Shown: positions 11,266 through 22,125, numbered from the stretch's first letter. The stretch: DNA of 64,000 bases from Brachypterus glaber (GCA_958510825.1 OY294044.1:79406895-79470894), one strand, 5' to 3'. Notes: a model not told the origin generated them from the letters alone. Program-made: numbers and translations.

Positions 11266-11488
11266 GAGTGGTCATGCAAATCGCATTTAATCCACTTTTA
11301 GCACATTCTTCTTTTATGAAGATTTTTAGATTTTTTTGTATGAGTTACAAATGGGTGAACTCAGAATCAAGCCAACTTCTTGAAGATGTTATCGTTTCCA
11401 TAAAATTTTAGGGACATAACGTGACAACATTTTTACGATTTACTCCAATTCGGTGTATATGGATTTAACCCGGTTTGCATGGTCACTC
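11266..11488. mobile_element. TA-flanked MITE (GAGTGACCATGCAAA ends)
   Basis: GAGTGGTCATGCAAATCGC on the left pairs with the reverse complement GAGTGACCATGCAAACCGG on the right, and TA is present on both outer sides. The element is 223 bp and AT-rich, and it carries no complete frame. Confidence 0.55.
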
Positions 11489-11749
11489 TACAAATAAAAA
11501 ATGCGCCTAGTTGACTTAAAAATAGAATTGAATCGAATAAGTAGATAGATTAGGTTCGGATTCCTCGTAAAACTGTAGATATCGTGGTGTGACGGAGTGT
11601 GGGTAGTTCAAACACTCAGCATGGCTTTCGGGAAAATAAATCGACTGAAACGGCAACAAACCAATTTACATATATTTATAATGATATCGAATCTGGTAAA
11701 TTTGTCATTGCACTTCTGTTTGATTTAAGTATAGCTTTCGATGTAATTA

Positions 11750-13715
11750 CCCTATGAAAAATGACCAATAGAGAACAGAAGAAATTTTCTATTGGTTTTT
11801 TTGAGGTTTGTACTCGGTTATTGAACTGGTATATACCAATACAGACCAATAGAAAACGACTTACGTAAGTCGGTTTCTATTGGTAAACTCCAATATAGAC
11901 CAGTACAATAACCGAATACAAAGCGAAAAAAAACCAATAGAGACTCGAAAAACGTATTATTGGAAATTACCAATACAATCTTGTGTAAGTCGTTTTCTAT
12001 TGGTTTATAATGGGCTTTCCAATAAAATAACCGATAGAGACCAATACAGACCAATAGAGAGGCATACAATGTATCTTATTGGAAATTACCAATATAATTT
12101 GTAGAAGTTGGTATATTGGTTTATATTGGATTTTACCGGTACAATAATGTACCAATACGGACCAATAAAGATAAAATGTATCTTATTGGAAATAACCAAA
12201 CCATAGACGCCGGTTTTTAGACGAAACCGCGAACAAAAAACCATTGTTTTTATATTCATTCAATTTGAATAATTCAAAAATAATGGTTTAACTTAAACTT
12301 TAGTAATTTTTATCAAAGTTGGAAAATGTTGCCTTCATAAAGTTAGGAAATTGCAATAAAAAATTGTAGGGGAAGGTTCAACGACTAGTGCCAAAGCCAA
12401 AAAGCTTTTTGCCAAAAAAATTATATCTTTGTAAAATATAAATATTTCAAAATAATTTTTCCATTGTCGTAAACTTCAAACCTTTGTCTATAAATAGCTG
12501 TAGTTAAAAATTTTATAAAATAAATATTTAATATTTTTTTTTGCTGTTTAAATCACAGGCTGCAAAATGGCTGAATCAGCCCCAGAGCGAGGCAGATTCA
12601 ACCCAGACAAGGGGCAGTTTCAAACATAAATAATATTAAAAGTTTTTATATTGGTATTTGCCAATAAATATAATATAAAATATAAACCAATAGAAAAAAT
12701 ATTTTTTTTTTATTGGTACTTACCAATAAATATAATATCAAATATAAAACAATACAAACCAATAGAAAAAAAAAGTTTTTTTTATTGGTATTTACCAATA
12801 AATATAATATCCAATACAAACCATTAGATACCAATTGGTATTAATATTATAATATAAAAAAAAATATTTGAAAAAGACCAATACGTATTGGTCTGTACAG
12901 ACCAATAAGTGTTTGTATTGGTATGTGCCAATAAATATAATATAGATATTTCGACAAATATGAACCAATACAAAAAAGAAGGTTTTTGTACTGGTATTTA
13001 CCAATAAATATAATATCCAATATAAACCATTAGATACCAATATAAAAAAAATATTTGAAAAAGACCAATACAGACCAATAAGTTTTTGTATTGGTATTTA
13101 CCAATAAATATAATAACGATATTTCGTCAAATATAAACCAATACAAAAAAAAAAGGTTTTTGTACTGGTATTTACCAATAAATATAATATCCAATATAAA
13201 CCATTAGATACCAATATAAAAAAAAATATTTAAAAAAGACCAATACAGACCAATAAGTTTTTGTATTGGAATTTACCAATAAATATAATATCGATATTTG
13301 GTCAAATATAAACCAATACAAACCAATACAAAAATAAGGTTTTTGTATTGGTACTTACCAATAAATATAAAGTCCAATATAAACCATTAGATACCAATAT
13401 ATATTAAAAAAAATATTTAAATAAACCAATACGGACCAATAAGTTTTGTATTGGTATTTACCAATAAATATAATATCCAATTTAAACCAATACATACCAA
13501 TAAAATAACATATATTTTGGAAAAGAACCAATACAGACCAATACGTTTTGTATTGGTAATAACCAGTAAAAATTTTTTCCAACACAGACCAATATAAACC
13601 AATAGAGTTTAATTTTAATACCAATAAAGACCAATAAAACCAATAGAGACCAATAAAAACCAATACAAATTTCTATTGGTTTGTATTTGATTTCTATTGG
13701 TCATTTTTCATAGGG
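11750..13715. mobile_element. TA-flanked element filled with CCAAT/ATTGG satellite
   Basis: The ends CCCTATGAAAAATGACCAAT and their reverse complement are flanked by TA (11748-11749 and 13716-13717), as in Tc1/mariner elements. The interior consists mostly of repeats of GACCAATA and TATTGGT in blocks 11750-12205 and 12640-13710, with a non-repetitive stretch between them. There is no transposase. Frames on either strand inside it simply translate the satellite. It sits in the RT gene of LINE 2, so it is younger than that insertion. Confidence 0.85.
12640..13710. repeat. CCAAT satellite with higher-order period
   Basis: Short GACCAATA/TTGGTATT modules are arranged in a longer unit. The marker CCATTAGATACC recurs at about 12821, 13027, 13201 and 13384, giving higher-order periods of about 206, 174 and 183 bp. 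A second marker, TCAAATATAAACCAAT, follows the same spacing in most units. The same short modules, without the higher-order unit, fill 11750-12205. Confidence 0.75.
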
Positions 13716-14908
13716 TAGGCCTGATTTCTTATCCCAAAAAATATACGAGATGGGTTTTAGAGGGCAAATTTTAGAATGGTTAACATCATATATTACAAAC
13801 CGGATGTTAAGAGTTAAATTAAAAAACAAATTTTCTAAGGGCTATAAAATTAAATTTGGTGTTCCTCAGGGCTCGGTACTGGGACCTCTATTATTTTCAT
13901 TATATATAAATGAATTACCTGCACACATAAGGAGTAAAATCACTATGTATGCAGATGATACTTCCATTATTGTCTCAGCTGATAGTCCTGAGGAGCTACA
14001 ATTACTTGTATAACATATTATTGAAGACTTTAAAAATTGGTGTACAAAAAATTCTTTAATTCTTAATGTCGATAAAACAGAGTGCATGTTTTTTTTCAGC
14101 ACGACGTAATCTACCACGTGAATTTTTAGGTAATGGGTTACTATTATCGGATAAGGTTAAATTCTTAGGCACATTCCTCGATCCCCATTTAACTTGGGAG
14201 GAACAACTAAACCATGTTGCTGGTAAGATAAATGGTGCAAATTTTGCAATATCTACTCTCAAACATACTTTGTCAGATGAACAGCTGTTAAATGTATATT
14301 ATTCTTTAATTTATTCACATTTGTCATATAACATCATGGCATGGGGTAGAGCTACAAATTGGGAAAGAATTTTTATATTGCAAAAGAGATCAATAAGAAG
14401 AATATTTAATTTAAAGTTTAGAGAATCATGTAAATCATTTTTTGTAAACAAGCGTATACTAACTTTTCCTGCTATATACATTTATACTCTCTCTAAATAT
14501 GTAAGATTAAACAAGTCCCTCTTTAATAGCAGTCGCTCTTATCATGACTACTCAACTATAAATGGTCTACAGTTAGCAATACCTAAACATAATTTAGCAT
14601 TATATCAAAAATCACCTTATTTCTCAGGGTTTAAAATTTATAACAAACATCCTCAAAATATCCTTTGTGCTAAAACATTTATATCTTTTAAAAAGTTATT
14701 AAAGCAATATTTAATAGAAAAATGTCCTTATGATTTTAAAGAATTTGTATGACCTGTATTAGTGTTTTAATTAGTTTTTTAACGTGTATTTGTATTTTAT
14801 TTTTTTTTTTTTTAATGTGTATTTATTTTATACTTTTAAAATGTATTTTGACAATGTCCATCTATACTTTGTATATAGCCGTAGACAATAAAGTATCTAT
14901 CTATCTGT

Positions 14909-15485
14909 TTCGGGGCAGGCAAAAAGGACCAAACCCGATATAGTTGAGTTTGGGTATGTAGGTATCTGTAAATTTTAGATCCGTAAAATATCATTTGGTT
15001 TCAATAAATGTGATTGAAATAAAAGTAAATTACAAAAAACAGATGTATAGCAAACAGAACCCGAGTAAACCCTTACAACACCGTCATCGCTATGACTTAC
15101 ACCGCAGCCCGTATATTAAGTTTAAGCCGAGGTTTAAGTTTATTTATTCTTGTCTAATACAATTTACATTGTATACCTACACGTGTGTACACACACAAGT
15201 TATAACTTACATTTTCATTATTTTTTTTAATTAAAGGCTATTTTATTTAAAAATTTATTCTTAGAAATATTTTAATTATGTTTCGTAAAATTTTAGATAT
15301 TTATTCTCAATCAAAAATAATAGTAAGAAATATTGCAGAAGTAATTTTCTTCTTATTATACTATTCACAGCGCCTGCGCTAGAATAATATACGGTAGTTA
15401 CCAATTTTTTCAAAAATCGTCCTAGACAAAAAATACTTGGATACAAATTTGTGAATTTGTGAAACATAAGAAACTTTTTTTTGTC
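14909..15485. other. unassigned sequence after LINE 2
   Basis: No gene or repeat was recognised in this AT-rich interval. Confidence 0.3.
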
Positions 15486-15790
15486 CGTCTGTCCGTCCGT
15501 CCGATGTCAAGTTTTTTGTGGACAGGATAACTCAAGAACGAATAATCAAATCGCGATCGATCGACTTGAAATTTTCAAGAAAAATAAAGTTCCATGAGGG
15601 GAAGATCCCTATTATTTTTGAAATTTCGTCTTTTGAATAAAAAAATTGATTTTTTATAATTTTTGTTTTGAAAACTTTTTTTTTATTTCGTTTCTCAAAA
15701 AAAGAAGTATTTAGGAAAATGCAATGCATTACCCACTGTGAATAATATAATGGAATGCGAAGCATTACATATCTTCACAGCTTGTTGTGA
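15486..15790. repeat. dispersed repeat with (GTCC)n and TAATGGAATGCGAAGCATTACAT
   Basis: The segment starts with a CTGTCCGTCCGTCCG run. It ends with a module around ATAATGGAATGCGAAGCATT followed by ATCTTCACAGCTTGTT. The last module is repeated at 51940-52055 and, more diverged, at 59045-59100. The superfamily is unknown to me. Confidence 0.5.
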
Positions 15791-15884
15791 GACTTCTAAA
15801 AAAATAATTTTTAAATTTAAATAAATTAGCACATTTTAGCAGGCCTTATAGAGGACCGGGATCGGTAACTTAGCACCCCATTTG

Positions 15885-16164
15885 TGGGAGGAGGTGTAGT
15901 GGACTACCGCGTCGTACTTGTCGAGTTTACTACCCAAATAGCGTGAGTTCGATTCTCACCGGCGATTTGCCTTTTTCAGTTAATTAATAATTGAAATTTG
16001 GCGAAGGCGTAAGTAAAGCGGACACTCCCTATAAATTGGTTCGAAAGTCAATTAAAGCCGGTGGTTCCCTCTACTACTAGCCCACACAAGTCTTGGACTT
16101 AGGGGATGCTTAATTAAGTAGAATAGTACGAGGTTAAACAAAATGTAATGTAATGTAATGTAAT
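15885..16164 (+). mobile_element. tRNA-derived SINE, copy 3
   Basis: TGGGAGGAGGTGTAGTGGAC contains the A box, and GAGTTCGATTCTC at 15945-15957 is the B box. The body matches copies 1 and 2 through GCCGGTGGTTCCCTC and AAGTAGAATAGTACGAGG. The 3' end is a (TAATG)n tail at about 16142-16164. It is the best preserved of the three copies. The head is shared with copy 2. Confidence 0.85.
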
Positions 16165-16844
16165 TTGACCCTCTGTGCCCGGGCCTGCCGGTACTTAAAA
16201 TATTTATATTTATTTACCGATCATAAGTTAAAATTTCCTTGGAGAAGCTGATTTATTTAACAATGACCTTTATAAATATAGACATTGACAATAAATAAGA
16301 AAATTTTAACAGATAAATCTAAATATTGTATTAAAACAACAATAACTTTAAATATGTTGGCGCGTCCAATATAAAAGGTCCCTATTTATCTGCTTCCTCT
16401 GAAATATATTCTTCAATCTTGTTAAAGTCGAATAACACAGGCCGACAAATTTTCAACTTTTGAAAGTTGATTTGGATCTGACCTCTGATTTTGGGTTATT
16501 TAGTTGATTTCGTATATAACTTCAGTTTTTGTCCATCACGTAAAGGTTTAGAACATCCGCACAGTGGGCCAGAAAAAAATGGGGACAACATTCTGAATTT
16601 TTGCATACGACTATTTTTGATACCGCTGATTTTAAATAAAATAACGAAAAATTAAAAAAAAAATCCGCGCCATTGGGGTGGTCCAAAATTTTATTTTTGT
16701 TTCGATCTTTCCAAACATGTATCAAATGGCTTCTTTTGATTATGTTGATGTAGACCAGTGTCCATAACCTAAAAATTCAACACTTCATGTTAAAGAGTGA
16801 AATTTTTGGCGTGGCTTATAGCTGAAAAAAGTTATACGTGATGG
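16165..16844. other. unassigned sequence
   Basis: No gene was recognised. The frame on the minus strand at 16522-16725 has no protein-family features. Confidence 0.3.
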
Positions 16845-17157
16845 AACAAAAAAATGCTTGTTTGGCAGTCAGTTAAGACCCAACTCAGCCAGAAAATAAA
16901 AAATCATCCGATCACAAAATCCTTGTTGGTCTGTGTAATTTGGGACTGTTTGGACCTCATAAAGGCATGAACAAATATACATATACCTAATATAAAACAT
17001 TTCGAAAAAAATTAAATCAAGGAAATGGTCCTAAAAACTTATGGTTAAAATTAAAAAAACATTAAAATATTGCAAATTTTAAAAAATGGCGAAGGCGCTT
17101 ATTCCGCTTATACCCTAGGGGCTGAGGCCCCCTAGATTTTTTCTGGTTACGGCTCTG
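16845..17157 (-). mobile_element. hAT-like element fragment (CAGAGCCGTAACCAG end)
   Basis: Read on the minus strand, the fragment begins CAGAGCCGTAACCAGAAAAA and continues with GGGGGCCTCAGCCCC. The same end with CAGGGCCGTAGCCAG lies at 42047-42245 on the plus strand. The distal part (AATGCTTGTTTGGCAGTCAG) recurs at 39685-39780. The CAGGG-type end resembles hAT termini, but no opposite end or target duplication was found. Confidence 0.5.
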
Positions 17158-17948
17158 TGCCCATATTTCACTTGACCTATTCTAAATTTCTGAATATTAA
17201 TTTGTTTTAAACTGTAACCGATAACTTGGGACTCTTTCTGTTGTAAATACAAAATCATATTACGTTTATCCAGCAATAAAGAGTATATACTTTCGAATAT
17301 CGCTTTTAAATCGCTCAAAGCCGTTTTACAAGTGATTTATCACATGCTTGTGTTTATTTAATAGAATTGTACAATTAATAAATCATAACGTTATATCTTA
17401 TTCTGCTCTACATAATGTACCTGGTCTGCAGATTCTTGTGTGCCAGAACTATCGCAATGTTTTTTATATTCGATTATATACAGTGGAAATATATTATAGC
17501 TCTTTGACAGGACATTTTGGGACCACGATATCTTAAATCTGCTTGGAGCTCAATGGCGTAGATGATTTTTTTCTATGGGGAATGGGGGAGGAATACTAAG
17601 ATTGTAGACATTTTTCCGGGGATAATTGTGAAAAAAAGGACATTTTTACATAAAACAGATTCGCATAATATATAGATATACACGGTTTATTTGGGCAAAA
17701 AAGAAGTTGCGATTTGTTTCCTAGTGTTATTAAAGGATTGCTCGAGGATTTTTTTTGTTTTCCTCAACTGTCTCAAATAAGGGTAGTTTACTGATAAACA
17801 AAAGAAAAAAAATCGATTTTATCAAATTTTGATGATAAATCTAAACTTGTTAGGTGAAGTTAGGGTACCTAAATTTTCGTTTGATTTTTGTGTCAAACCA
17901 AACCAACATTTAGGAACTCCAGGTAAAATTATAAAGCTGGTACAATAT
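17158..17948. other. unassigned sequence
   Basis: No gene or clear repeat was recognised. Short frames at 17115-17318 and 17348-17536 have no motifs. Confidence 0.3.
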
Positions 17949-18551
17949 CTTATGACGCTTCAGCCTTGAGTGCGTATGACATAACTCCACCCTCTCCATT
18001 TTAGATTTTTTTATTATTATTGAAATTTAGTGCCCTACACGGAAAGAAATTAGTGGGCTCTGCGCTATACATTATAAGATATTTGGTAACAGTGGCAAAT
18101 TATAGTGATTTAAGTTATAGATTATAAGGGACACAATAACTAATAATGTTAAAAATAAATTGGAAACGATTATATATATTACAGACACGATTATATTTAT
18201 TACAGGCACTATTATAAATTTACAGAAATTTTATTATATTATAAAAATTATTAGCACGGACAATAATTAAATCTATTTAAGCTATAAATGCCATACTATT
18301 TGTTATATTTTATTATTCACTAAACAATTAAAGTATTTCATATAAATTTTTACACTGACTGTCATAATTGTAAGAGAAAGCCTTGTATTTATATAATAAG
18401 CGATTATAATTTGCTTGGTATGTGTGTTATAGCGCTCCTAGCTATAATTTTTTTTTTTCCGTGTAGCCATTAAATTTTTATAAAAATAATATTCTTAAGA
18501 TGGGGAGGTGTGGAGTTATCTAATACGCACTCAAGCTAAAGTGTTATGATA
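17949..18551. repeat. palindromic element split at its centre by a MITE
   Basis: The left arm (about 17949-18035, containing CTTGAGTGCGTATGACATAA and CTCCACCCTCTCCATTTTAG) is the imperfect reverse complement of the right arm (about 18466-18550, containing GGGGAGGTGTGGAGTTATC and ACGCACTCAAGCTAAAG). The 426-bp MITE at 18038-18463 sits almost exactly between the arms. Confidence 0.65.
18038..18463 (+). mobile_element. CACGGAAA MITE, copy 1
   Basis: The ends CACGGAAAGAAATTA and TTTTTTTTTTTCCGTG are inverted, with TA on both sides. Copies 2 (24720-25144, minus) and 3 (43822-44244, plus) match it over essentially the full length with only a few substitutions. There is no coding capacity. The high identity indicates recent mobilisation by a transposase supplied elsewhere, with Tc1/mariner type inferred only from the TA flanks. 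Confidence 0.85.
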
Positions 18552-19499
18552 CTATGGTCTGTTTCTTCAAGCAAGATTTGAGGTTATGTGTTTGACGTTT
18601 ACTAATTTTCAGCAGATATGTAAAATCAGCTAATTGTCCCTTCACAACCGTTGTCATAGGCAACGGGTTGGAAATAGGCTCTAACTAATAACAAGGGCGT
18701 AGGAAAAAATACAGGGTGATCCATAACTGGCATGCCAAAATTTAAGAGGTGATTCTAGATCCAAAAATATAAAAAAAGTTCCTATAAAGGTTGGTCCGGA
18801 AATGAGCCCTAAGGGATCTAGGGCCCTTTAAAATTGTAATAAAAATAAGGTTTTTAATTAATAACTAGGGTACCGTTTAAGCTAAAGCGGCGAGCTTTTG
18901 CATGTATACTAGTATTAATAAGGGCAATAAGTTTATGTTAATTTATTTTTTTAATTTATCCAGAGGCGTGCCCAGACGGACAAAATATATGAGGCTTAAA
19001 ACATTTTTGCCCCAAACTTTTCTATGTGTATGTTTTTTGGATTTGTTGTAAAAAATATAGATTTCTAGAGTAAAAATACATATAAAATATCATATAGTGT
19101 AACACTGTAGGAGCAACCGTTATCAAAAAAAAAAAATGCAATTAAAAGGAAGTAACATTTTGTGCCACCAAAAACGTTACTTTTTAAAAGGCTATTACTC
19201 CTTTAATATTAAATTTAGGTGTTTTGGTGTATAATACTTTTTTGCTCAGTTTTAAATGAAGAATCACCCTGCAGCATTAAAATTTTATTGGTGCTTTTTT
19301 TTGTTCCCCATTCAATACGTCATCTTCGAAGGGCCGTAGCTCCCTTAGGGCTCATTTCCGGACCAACCTTTATAGCAACTTTTTTTCATATTTTTGGATG
19401 TAGAATCACCTCTTAAATTTCGGTACGCGAGTTCTGGAACACCCTGTATTTACTGTGCGATTTTTAATTTACTATCTTGCTTGTAAAAACAGACCATAG
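18552..19499. mobile_element. element with CTATGGTCTGTTT ends, containing nested insertions
   Basis: The left end CTATGGTCTGTTTCTTCAAG is the near-exact reverse complement of the right end CTTGTAAAAACAGACCATAG. Inside lie a fragment of the TTTTCCTACGACCTA repeat (18580-18706) and the mariner-type element 18712-19446. A separate right-end copy is at 7545-7597. Confidence 0.6.
18712..19446. mobile_element. mariner-type TIR element, 735 bp
   Basis: The terminal inverted repeats are about 125 bp long. They start CAGGGTGATCCATAACTGGC and end TTCTGGAACACCCTG, with shared inner blocks GGTGATTCTAGATCC and AAGGTTGGTCCGGAAATGAG. TA flanks both sides. No transposase remains. Related terminal pieces occur at 49530-49625, 52310-52430 and the right edge of the window (63950-64000). 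Confidence 0.75.
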
Positions 19500-19987
19500 C
19501 TCTACTTTATATTAGCGACCCTGAATGAAATGACATTAAACCTATGTAAAGTTTAATCAATTTATTTGGGGACCAGTTATCACTAAGAAGAGTGGCTTAA
19601 ATGTGGCGTTTTCTAAAAATGCCACATTAAGGCTCTCTACCAATAGGTAACAGAAAAAAATGTGACTACAAAATTAGTTGTATTTTCCTTAAATAACAAA
19701 GATTCTAACATAACGAGTTTGTTTACCCCAAAACCGAAACACTTTCTTTGGCAAATTTGAATGGTGTTCCATTGTCTGCCTGAACAGTGAAAGGTTTCAA
19801 ATATAATTAATGGAGTTTAATTTCTAATTGTTTCGAAAAATTCGCGCTATATTTTCCTTCCTTTATCGAATTATAGATTAATTACCAGGTACGCTGACGG
19901 ACTAATCAAAAGTATCGTAAATCAGGCCAGATAATAAACATCAATTTTTCTACATGGGTAATTAAAATGCATTTACGTTTATAACCC
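19500..19987. other. unassigned sequence
   Basis: Nothing was recognised apart from AT-rich single-copy-looking DNA. Confidence 0.3.
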
Positions 19988-20448
19988 TTAACACTTTCAC
20001 TGCCCATCTCATTTTTCAGAACCAACCACGGGATAATACGCACAAATAGCTTGCAAAAGTGCCCACACAACAACACCGCACACAGGTCCAGGATCGTTTC
20101 AAAAGTGGCAAAAAATAGTTTTCGTTAATTTCTGGTGACGTTTTTTATGAGGATCTCTTATTTAGACATAATATAATGTATTTTAAGTATATTAGTGATA
20201 TTAACCCGTCAACTGCCATGTGAGACAAGGAACAAATTGTCAAATATGTTAGGTACTGTTTTGAGAGTTTATCGGAACCGATATTTGCGTCTATTTATAA
20301 ATATATAATGTGAAACAGAAGGTACCTAACAAATAAAAATAAATAATTATTTTTTACTTACTCAAAGATGTTTTGGAGAGTGAGTAGGAAGTAAGAAGAA
20401 AGGTCTTTAGACGTCTGAAATGAAATACTGTATACAAACAATAAAGGG

Positions 20449-20478
20449 AGATGGTGATGATGAAGATGATGATGATGC

Positions 20479-20545
<67 letters not shown>
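20449..20545. repeat. (GAT)n microsatellite
   Basis: About 97 bp of ATG/GAT triplets with a few substitutions at the left end. The poly-aspartate frame across it is a by-product. Confidence 0.95.
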
Positions 20546-21454
20546 ATTATTCTAATATATGATAGTAATTTTTTTGACATTATTTTGTTTAATCACTTTC
20601 ACTTCCGGATTGGTATTCTGTAATCGGATCTAAAAGCTCCAACATTTCTAAAAACAATATTTTACTTCTCTCTAATACCCATTAGACCCAAAATATTTAC
20701 CATTGTATTTTTTATGCATTATTATAAATAGTTATTTATAATTTATTCTTAAAATAATATTTAATACTTATTTTAAATAGATCACAACATAAAATGACAG
20801 ATTGTCAAATATAAGTCTAAGTAGTAAGTTTTTGACTTTTATGTTAGTATTTGACATTATTTTTTAAAATAAAATCTTAAACGCTGTTCGATTCCGCGGG
20901 GCTCCGCAGCTAGATTTAAATAAAACAATAAGTAAATACCTTTACCTAATTTTAAATAATACATAAAAAACTCGGGCTGACTAGCGAAACTTTATATCTC
21001 TTTTTTAAAATTATATATTTTTTTAAAATTGACAACTTGCATTTCTTTGAATATATCAGATTATTATCTTTATTGTGACCATTATTACAGTTTCTATTGT
21101 AGTTATGAAAAGTAAAAGGTATAACTGCTTTAACATATAAGTATTGATTTCCTATATAATCTAATATGTGAGATATTAATTTTTAAAAACACACATGACT
21201 TTTTTTTTAAATCCATACTTCAGATACTTATTAAAACATACTGAACTTAGGTCCATTTTATTAAGATTAAAACAGTTTTACGCAGTTTATCTGTTTATAT
21301 CATAAATCATTAACTATTTTTCTATCATTTAATTTAAATTTTGGTTTAATTTGATAAAACATATTTGCTGAATATTTGCCACTTTTGAAACGATCCTGGA
21401 CCTGTGTGCACCGTTCGCTTGGCTAGGCTCAGTTACCTCGAGCGCTATTAAATG

Positions 21455-21670
21455 AACCTGGGTCTCTATTCTTGACCATTCGCAAAAATAATTCGCATAC
21501 GCAGTTGCTATGGTATAACCAGTCACATATTAGCTACCGTAGCAACAGCGTATGCGTATTTTTTTGCGAATGGTCATGAATAGAGCTGCTGATCTCATCA
21601 GGTGCCAGTGCAAGATGGGCACCTGATGCAGGAGCATTTCACGCGCTGGCGCGTGATGGGCAGCAAATGT
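21455..21670. repeat. three hairpins at the right end of the piggyBac-like element
   Basis: The first hairpin (about 21460-21586) pairs TGACCATTCGCAAAAATAA with TTTTTTGCGAATGGTCATG and GCATACGC with GCGTATGC. The second (about 21597-21632) pairs ATCAGGTGCC with GGCACCTGAT. The third (about 21640-21660) pairs TCACGCGC with GCGCGTGA. Together they cover most of the last 215 bp of the element. Confidence 0.7.
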
Positions 21671-21675
21671 GTTAA

Positions 21676-22125
21676 GACATGAAGATATAGAATGCTTCGC
21701 AACGCATATAGTACCATATCGCCTTGTAAATTCCGAAACATCGTACGATCGTATCTGAATAATGGGAACTTGCCAGAGACTAGAAATTATTCTTTTTTAT
21801 GGAATTAGTAGGGTAGTAATTTAATAATTGACTTATTTATATTTTATTTTTTTTTTTGGGATATTTATTTTCATTTTTTAAGTGGCGTCCCCTATATGTA
21901 TATTTTTGTGTTTTTAATTTTTTTTTTAATCAATCAGTCAATCATAGACTCTTTGAATAAAGTTAATTTTGCCTTTTAAAATTACGTTGATGATTTCCTT
22001 CTATTTTTTAGATTTTAGAGGTTTAGCCTCCTATAACTTTTTTGTTTTTGGGCAGATTCTTTTCAATTTTAATAGGTTTCGTGTCTTTACCAAGATTTTT
22101 TTTTTTTGAAAATCTTAAGTCGATC
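21676..22125. other. unassigned sequence
   Basis: Poly-T-rich DNA without a recognisable gene. Confidence 0.3.

Larger units (their letters stand above)
11600..14752 (+). pseudogene. reverse transcriptase of LINE 2, interrupted
   Basis: The first part encodes QHGFRENKSTETAT and motif A LFDLSIAFDVI. After the inserted element the frame continues with KIYEMGFRGQILEWL, GVPQGSVLGPLLF and MYADDTSIIV (catalytic aspartates near 13951-13956). A TAA at 14011-14013 replaces a sense codon. A 1-nt shift at the T-run near 14090 moves the rest into another frame (ending at 14752), which carries LNVDKTECMF, KFLGTFLDPHLTWEEQL and HLSYNIMAWGR. Three independent lesions (insertion, nonsense, frameshift) show that this is a dead copy. 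Upstream of about 11600 no RT motifs can be read. Confidence 0.85.
11600..14908 (+). mobile_element. LINE 2, 5'-truncated and split by a DNA element
   Basis: Reverse transcriptase coding sequence begins around 11600, stops at 11747, and resumes at 13718. Everything between is the TA-flanked satellite element. The 3' end is GACAATAAAG plus (TATC)n at about 14890-14908. There is no endonuclease or ORF1. Removing the insertion together with one TA restores an open frame across the junction (AFDVI then RPDFL), so the original target site can be defined to the base. Confidence 0.85.
19992..21671. mobile_element. piggyBac-like non-autonomous element
   Basis: TTAA at 19988-19991 and 21672-21675 flank the ends CACTTTCACTGCCCATC and GATGGGCAGCAAATGTG. 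A subterminal inverted pair (ACAGGTCCAGGATCGTTTCA at about 20083, reverse complement at about 21388) supports the pairing of the ends. TTAA is the hallmark target of piggyBac. The 1680-bp interior has no transposase. It contains a GAT microsatellite, a second partial end (TTAACCCGTCAACTGCC at about 20204) and three hairpins near the right end. Confidence 0.75.

Noticed and set aside
11818..13663. Frames rich in YW, GLYW and LVNTN
   Set aside because: They translate the CCAAT/ATTGG satellite and exist in both orientations.
20420..20623. 67-residue frame with a long aspartate run
   Set aside because: It is the translation of the GAT microsatellite inside a piggyBac-like element.
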